Positions 59,767 through 64,000 of a stretch of DNA of 64,000 nt are shown piece after piece (the first letter of the stretch is position 1; each line of letters starts with the position of its first letter). Position numbers and translations under genes: made by a program. This stretch comes from Arthrobacter sp. ok362 (GTDB taxonomy: Bacteria > Actinomycetota > Actinomycetes > Actinomycetales > Micrococcaceae): NCBI RefSeq assembly GCF_900102785.1, contig NZ_FNGC01000012.1, positions 19,985 to 83,984 on the forward strand, in the 5' to 3' direction. The notes beneath the pieces are model-generated. The model did no database searches and had not been told where the DNA came from. It was given only the letters and a program-made list of their open reading frames with translations.

Positions 59767-60796
59767 GCCGACGCCGCGCCACTACCGATCCGGCGCGCAC
59801 AGAGCTGGCGACGGATCCAAGCCCGGCTCGCGGCCCATCGCCAGGCGAGTCGAATGGATCCGGCCGCAGCATCTGACTGCGGCAGCGGTCGCACTTGCCC
59901 TTGTAACTGCCGGTGGCGTCTACGCAGGCGTCCAGGCAGGGGTACCGGCTGACCCGCCTGCCGCTGCGGCGACCGCTGTGGCACCCTCGACAGGGACCGC
60001 CGTCGCGCACGCGCCGGCCGCCCACGCCAGCCGGACAGCTCCGGCATCTGACCCGCCAGCTGAAGTGCCAACAAAAGCCCTTGCCGTGCCTGCTGTCGCG
60101 GTCCCGGCCATCGGCCCCAAACTGGACGGCCAGATCAGCGCGATCATCCAGGCCAACAGCGCTTACGCGGTGGGGGTGTCGCTGATCGATCTTTCCGACG
60201 GCGTGGTCCACAGCTACGGAGCCCGGGACAAGTTTGTCGCCGCCAGTACGGCCAAGATCCTCGCCGCGTCCGCGTATTACCACCTGGTGGAGACCGGGCG
60301 CGCCTCGCTGACTGCCCCGCTGGGCGCCTCGACGGCCGAGGCCCAGATCCGCCAGATGGTCCAGCAAAGCAACAACGATTCATGGGCGCTGATCCTGCGG
60401 GCGGTGGGTCAGTGGGGCATAACGGACTACGCCGCCTCGATCGGGATCACGTACGACCGAACGGTGAACCTGCTGACTACCGCAGAAATGGCCCGGACCC
60501 TCCAGCTGCTCTACACGGGAAAGCTGCTCAATGCGCGCAACACCGCCCAGCTCTTGTCCTACATGCAGAACACCAACTTCGAGACGCTGATCCCTCCCGC
60601 GGTCCCGCCGGGTGTCCGGGTTTTTCACAAGTACGGGCTGCTGTTTGGCAACCTGCATGATGCCAGTGTCCTGGTTCAGGACGGCCGGGCCTTCGTGTTC
60701 GTCGTGTACACCCGCGGCCTGAACTACTCGGACATGGGTCCCCGGACCCGTATCATTCAGCAGCTCACCCGGACCGTGACCGCCGCCCTGTTCTAA
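59759..60796 (+). CDS. Membrane-anchored beta-lactamase-like (class A fold) serine hydrolase
   Basis: The 345-residue protein has a cytosolic N-terminus, one membrane helix (about 38-60), an Ala/Pro linker to ~115, and a serine hydrolase domain with S163-T-A-K166 (AASTAKILAA), SNNDSW in the SDN position and HKYG in place of KTG. No clear Omega-loop glutamate is seen, so it is more likely a peptidase or DD-carboxypeptidase-like protein than a resistance enzyme. Translation may be coupled to the 16-codon leader. Confidence 0.82.
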   Translation: MTEPTPRHYRSGAHRAGDGSKPGSRPIARRVEWIRPQHLTAAAVALALVTAGGVYAGVQAGVPADPPAAAATAVAPSTGTAVAHAPAAHASRTAPASDPPAEVPTKALAVPAVAVPAIGPKLDGQISAIIQANSAYAVGVSLIDLSDGVVHSYGARDKFVAASTAKILAASAYYHLVETGRASLTAPLGASTAEAQIRQMVQQSNNDSWALILRAVGQWGITDYAASIGITYDRTVNLLTTAEMARTLQLLYTGKLLNARNTAQLLSYMQNTNFETLIPPAVPPGVRVFHKYGLLFGNLHDASVLVQDGRAFVFVVYTRGLNYSDMGPRTRIIQQLTRTVTAALF

Positions 60797-60817
60797 TGGG
60801 TGGGGTTCTGACGGTGG

Positions 60818-63800
60818 TCAGACTGTGGCCGGCCCGGCAACCCGTTCCCGATCGCGTGTCTTCCTGGATTTGGCGAACCGGAGGTAGAGCGAGGGCACGA
60901 TGAACAAATTGAGCAGGGTGGAGGTGACCAGGCCGCCCAGAATCACGACGGCCATGGGGTGTTCGATTTCATGGCCGGGGATGTTGCCCATGACAACCAG
61001 AGGCACCAGGGCCAGCCCGGTGGCCAGAGTGGTCATGAGAATCGGCGAAAGCCGCTCGGCCGCCCCGCGCAGCACCAGGGCGCGGCCGAAGGTTTGGCCT
61101 TCATAGGTTTCCAGATGCTGGCAGTGGTTGATCAGCAGGATGCCGTTGCGCGCAGCGATCCCCATCACCGTGAGGAAGCCAACGAGGGACCCGAGGGACA
61201 GGACTCCGCCGGTCATGAAGGCGGCAATGACCCCGCCCACCAGGGCCACCGGCAGGGTGAGCAGAGACAAGAATGCCAGCCGCCAGCTCCGGAAGGACGC
61301 CTGAAGCAGCAGAAGGATCAGGACAAGTGCCGCCGCGGAGTAGATCATCAGGCGGTTCGTTGCCGCCTCGCGTTCGGTGTATTCGCCGAGCAGCTGCACG
61401 CTGTAGCCGGTAGGGAGATCCAGGCTGGCCAGGCGCGACTTCAGTTCGCTGGCCACCTTTCCCAAGTCCGCTCCCTGGGCCAGGAACGATCCCACCTCCA
61501 CGCGGCGGGATCCGTTAGTGCGGTCGATCTGGTTCGGTGTCGCCTGCAGGCTCACGTCGGCGACGTCGGCAAGGCGAACCCGCGTTCCACTGGGGGTATC
61601 GATGGGCAGATCCTCGATGCTGGTGACGGACGAGCGGGTGGCCGGAGTGCTCCATACCTGGACGTCGTAAGCCCGGCCGTCCCGGAAGACGTCGCCGACT
61701 TCCTCGCCTGCCACGAGTGTCGCTGCTGCGCGCCGGATGTCGCCCGGTTTGAGGCCGTACTTCTGCGCCGCGGCCAGGTTAACCGTGACGGCGATCTGGG
61801 GGACTTCCACCTCCAGGGAGACATGCGGGTCCTCGGTGCCCTCGATCGAGTCCATGATTGCCTTGACCCGTTTCGCCTGTTCCCGGAGCACCTTGAGATC
61901 GTCTCCGTAGACCCGGACCAGTATGGGTTCGCTGGCACCGGTGATGACCTCTTCAATCCGTTCCTTCAGATAGGTCTGGACGTCACGGTGCAGCCCCGGG
62001 TAGCCGTTGACCACTTCCTCCACAGCGGCCACCGTCTTGTCGTAGTCGGCGTGGCGGTCGATGCTGATCCAGTGTTCGCCGGCGTTTACACCGACGATCT
62101 CGTCCGCGGCGAATGCCTGCCCGATGTGCGTGCCACAGTTCAGGACGCCGGGGACCTTGAGAAATTCCTCACAGCCGCGCTGGGAGATCCTGAACTCTTC
62201 CGCGGCAGAGGTTCCCGGTTCCGAGATCCAGTGCATCAGGAAATCCCTTTCCTTGAACGTGGGGAACAGGGACGAGCCCATCAGGGGAGCGAGGACCAGG
62301 CCCACTACCGCCAGCACGCCAAAGCCTGCATAGCCGAACCGGGGCCGGTTCATGGTCTTGGAGAGGGCAGCGTGGTAGCCGCGTTTGAGCACACGGACCA
62401 GCGGTGCGTCGTGTTCTTCCAGTTTGGCGTTGCCCAGCAAAATCAGGGCAAGGGCCGGCGTCACTGTCAGCGCCACCAGCATGGAGGCAAGGACAGCCAG
62501 GGTGTAGGAGACGGCCAGCGGCCGGAAGAATACCCCGGTCAGCCCGTCCAGGAAGAAGATCGGTACGGCGGCGACCACAATGATCAGGGTCGCGTAGACG
62601 ATCGGGCTCCGCATCTCCAGAGAGGCTTTCAAAACCACCGATGCCGCAGGTTCGTCACTGTGCCCGGCGCGTCGCTGCCTGAGCCGGCGCATGATGTTTT
62701 CGACGTCGATGATCGCGTCATCCACCACGACTCCCACGGCGATGACCAGACCCGCGAGCACCATCGTGTTGATTGCACTGGAGGTGAAATAGAGCACCAG
62801 CGCGGCTGTGAGCAGGGACAAAGGAATGGCGACGATGCTGATCAGGGCCGTGCGCCACTGGAAGAGGAACGCGACGAGGATCATGACGACGAGCAGGCAG
62901 CCGAGCAGCAGCGCAATACTGAGGTTGGAGATCGCCTCCTCAACGAAGCTGGCGGGCCGGAAGATCGTGGTGTCGAAGTTGATGCCGCTCAGGCCCGGCT
63001 GCATCTCGTGGAGGGCCTCCTCTACCCCCTTGGTCACCTCAAGTGTGTTGCCCCACGGCAGCTTCTCGACGATCAGCATGAGCCCGTGCCCGTTGTTGAT
63101 CACGGCATCACCAATCAGCGGCTGATGGTCCTCCACAACCTGGGCCACATCGCCCAGATGCAGCGCCACCCCGTCCTTTTCCCGAATGGTCACCTTGGCC
63201 AGATCAGCGGGAGTCTGGATAGGCTGGACGTGGCGGATCCCCATTCTCTGGGTCGGGCTGTCAATGAATCCACCCGTTCCGATGAACCGTCCGGGCGAGT
63301 ATTTCAGCAGACCGGCGTCGAGGGCGCCGGCGGTGACTTCCATGACCTGGTTGAGGGAGACGTTCTGGGCCTTGAGCTTGTCAGGTTCCACCTGGACCTG
63401 GAGCATCTGCAGCCGCTCGCCCCAGATGGCCACATTTGCCACCCCGGGGACCCGCAGCAGCCGGGCCCGGATGGTCCAGTAGGACAGCATGGACATTTCG
63501 ATGAGCGAATGTTCCGAGGACGTCATGCCGATCTTCATCACGCGGCTGGTCGCAGACAGCGGCTGGAGCATCACCGGCGGGGCCGCCCAGGTGGGCAGCG
63601 CCGCGGTCACCGCAGCCATCCGTTCCGATACGAGCTGACGGGCGTTGAGCAGATCAGTGCCCTGATGGAATAGCAGCACGATCGACGAGAGCTGGGGTAC
63701 GGACTTGGACCGTATCTCGTCCAGGCCCGGCATGCCGCTCACGGCGGCCTCGATCGGCACACTGACCAGCTCTTCGACTTCCTGGGCGGTCAACCCGAGG

Positions 63801-63955
63801 CACGCGGTCTGGATTTCCACGCGTGGCGGGGCGAATTCCGGGAAGACGTCCACCGACGCGGAACTCAACTGCAGGGAGCCGAGCAGCATCACGGCGCATG
63901 CGAGGGCGACAACAACCGTCTTGAAACGGAGGCTTATCCCGATGAGCCAGCGCAT
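60818..63955 (-). CDS. RND-type efflux pump, CusA/heavy-metal-efflux-like
   Basis: The 1045-residue protein has the RND duplication: first helix (TVVVALACAVMLLGSLQLSS), porter segment (VDVFPEFAPPRVEIQT, VPIEAAVSGMPGLDEIRSKS), helix 4 acidic motif (GVVVDDAIIDVENIMRR) and second-half helices (GFLTVMGIAARNGILLINH). The VDVFPEF opening and porter spacing resemble heavy-metal RND pumps rather than AcrB or MmpL. Such CusA-like proteins need an adaptor in Gram-negatives; the gene ending just upstream may encode one. How it works without an outer membrane is unclear. Confidence 0.88.
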   Translation of the reverse strand: MRWLIGISLRFKTVVVALACAVMLLGSLQLSSASVDVFPEFAPPRVEIQTACLGLTAQEVEELVSVPIEAAVSGMPGLDEIRSKSVPQLSSIVLLFHQGTDLLNARQLVSERMAAVTAALPTWAAPPVMLQPLSATSRVMKIGMTSSEHSLIEMSMLSYWTIRARLLRVPGVANVAIWGERLQMLQVQVEPDKLKAQNVSLNQVMEVTAGALDAGLLKYSPGRFIGTGGFIDSPTQRMGIRHVQPIQTPADLAKVTIREKDGVALHLGDVAQVVEDHQPLIGDAVINNGHGLMLIVEKLPWGNTLEVTKGVEEALHEMQPGLSGINFDTTIFRPASFVEEAISNLSIALLLGCLLVVMILVAFLFQWRTALISIVAIPLSLLTAALVLYFTSSAINTMVLAGLVIAVGVVVDDAIIDVENIMRRLRQRRAGHSDEPAASVVLKASLEMRSPIVYATLIIVVAAVPIFFLDGLTGVFFRPLAVSYTLAVLASMLVALTVTPALALILLGNAKLEEHDAPLVRVLKRGYHAALSKTMNRPRFGYAGFGVLAVVGLVLAPLMGSSLFPTFKERDFLMHWISEPGTSAAEEFRISQRGCEEFLKVPGVLNCGTHIGQAFAADEIVGVNAGEHWISIDRHADYDKTVAAVEEVVNGYPGLHRDVQTYLKERIEEVITGASEPILVRVYGDDLKVLREQAKRVKAIMDSIEGTEDPHVSLEVEVPQIAVTVNLAAAQKYGLKPGDIRRAAATLVAGEEVGDVFRDGRAYDVQVWSTPATRSSVTSIEDLPIDTPSGTRVRLADVADVSLQATPNQIDRTNGSRRVEVGSFLAQGADLGKVASELKSRLASLDLPTGYSVQLLGEYTEREAATNRLMIYSAAALVLILLLLQASFRSWRLAFLSLLTLPVALVGGVIAAFMTGGVLSLGSLVGFLTVMGIAARNGILLINHCQHLETYEGQTFGRALVLRGAAERLSPILMTTLATGLALVPLVVMGNIPGHEIEHPMAVVILGGLVTSTLLNLFIVPSLYLRFAKSRKTRDRERVAGPATV

Positions 63956-63956
63956 G

Positions 63957-64000
63957 TCACTCGGCCGTATCGAATTCGGTGCCGAGAAGTTCCTCCGCGC
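63957..64000 (-). CDS. 3' end of a gene upstream of the RND pump (truncated by window)
   Basis: The last 13 codons of a minus-strand gene (AEELLGTEFDTAE, stop TGA at 63957-63959) end 1 bp before the RND start codon. Tight spacing indicates an operon. By context it could be the periplasmic-adaptor-like (MFP) partner, but the fragment is too short to identify. Confidence 0.5.
   Translation of the reverse strand, partial: AEELLGTEFDTAE

Noticed and set aside
59759-60796. Serine hydrolase as an acquired beta-lactamase resistance gene
   Set aside because: It has an S-x-x-K motif but lacks KTG and a clear Omega-loop glutamate, carries a membrane anchor, and its composition matches its neighbours.
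60959-63673. A 904-codon plus-strand ORF
   Set aside because: It is fully antisense to the RND pump gene, has a shadow-like composition rich in Arg/Gly/Gln/His, and no ribosome binding site. Long antisense ORFs are expected in DNA this GC-rich.

Overview
The window reads as chromosomal DNA of a high-GC actinobacterium, most likely Micrococcaceae close to Arthrobacter/Pseudarthrobacter. Supporting traits are strong G/C bias at third codon positions, AGGAGG/AAAGGA ribosome binding sites, frequent GTG/TTG starts, ATGA/GTGA gene overlaps, DinB and maleylpyruvate-isomerase-like (mycothiol-type) enzymes, a DUF222/HNH protein, a DUF4193 protein, and a c-di-AMP riboswitch ahead of an NlpC/P60 gene. 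I saw no rRNA, tRNA, CRISPR array, insertion sequence or phage genes.

Layout. 1-11.8 kb is mixed: the 3' end of a GH16 glycosidase, a DUF3841 gene, an internally deleted luciferase-like monooxygenase, a secreted M1 peptidase, a PadR-ABC-FtsX exporter operon behind a 19-bp palindrome, a DUF4193 gene, an SDR, and a divergent MarR/membrane-protein pair.

11.8-27.4 kb is the most coherent region, an island for D-glucarate/D-galactarate (aldarate) use. On the minus strand one module holds a tripartite tricarboxylate-type importer (TctC-TctB-TctA), a universal stress protein, a glucarate-dehydratase-like enzyme and a galactarate/talarate-dehydratase-like enzyme, with a divergent LysR gene. A second module holds kdgD, 2-oxoglutarate-semialdehyde dehydrogenase, gudD, an AEC transporter, a second galactarate/talarate dehydratase, a FadR-type regulator and an ACS-type MFS transporter. 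Together they would import aldarates, dehydrate them to 5-dehydro-4-deoxyglucarate, and convert that through 2-oxoglutarate semialdehyde to 2-oxoglutarate. Four dehydratases and three transporter families are present in about 15 kb.

27.4-41 kb carries a two-gene unit of unknown function, a class A penicillin-binding protein with a LURP-one-like gene, the metNIQ methionine importer (with a G-quadruplex-forming tract between metI and metQ), a nickel/cobalt transporter, a DinB protein, a class V aminotransferase, a Gfo/Idh/MocA oxidoreductase, a mycothiol-dependent-type enzyme, a DedA protein and a NERD protein.

41-64 kb is rich in exported and envelope proteins: a 1265-residue beta-propeller/LGFP-repeat protein, a DUF222/HNH protein, a dienelactone-hydrolase lipoprotein, two more GH16 genes, an AlkD-like protein, a cation/proton antiporter, an NlpC/P60 gene with a c-di-AMP riboswitch and an MtrA-like box, a PAP2-DedA-response regulator-kinase operon, a beta-lactamase-like serine hydrolase, and a CusA-like RND pump cut off from its upstream partner by the window edge.

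Observations that cut across genes: three genes for exported enzymes (M1 peptidase, GH16 lipoprotein, serine hydrolase) are each preceded by a very short ORF overlapping the main start by 4-10 nt; two 11-bp-spaced GTTACC repeats resemble MtrA sites; and three GH16 paralogues and two paralogues of a small unknown helical protein occur in one window.
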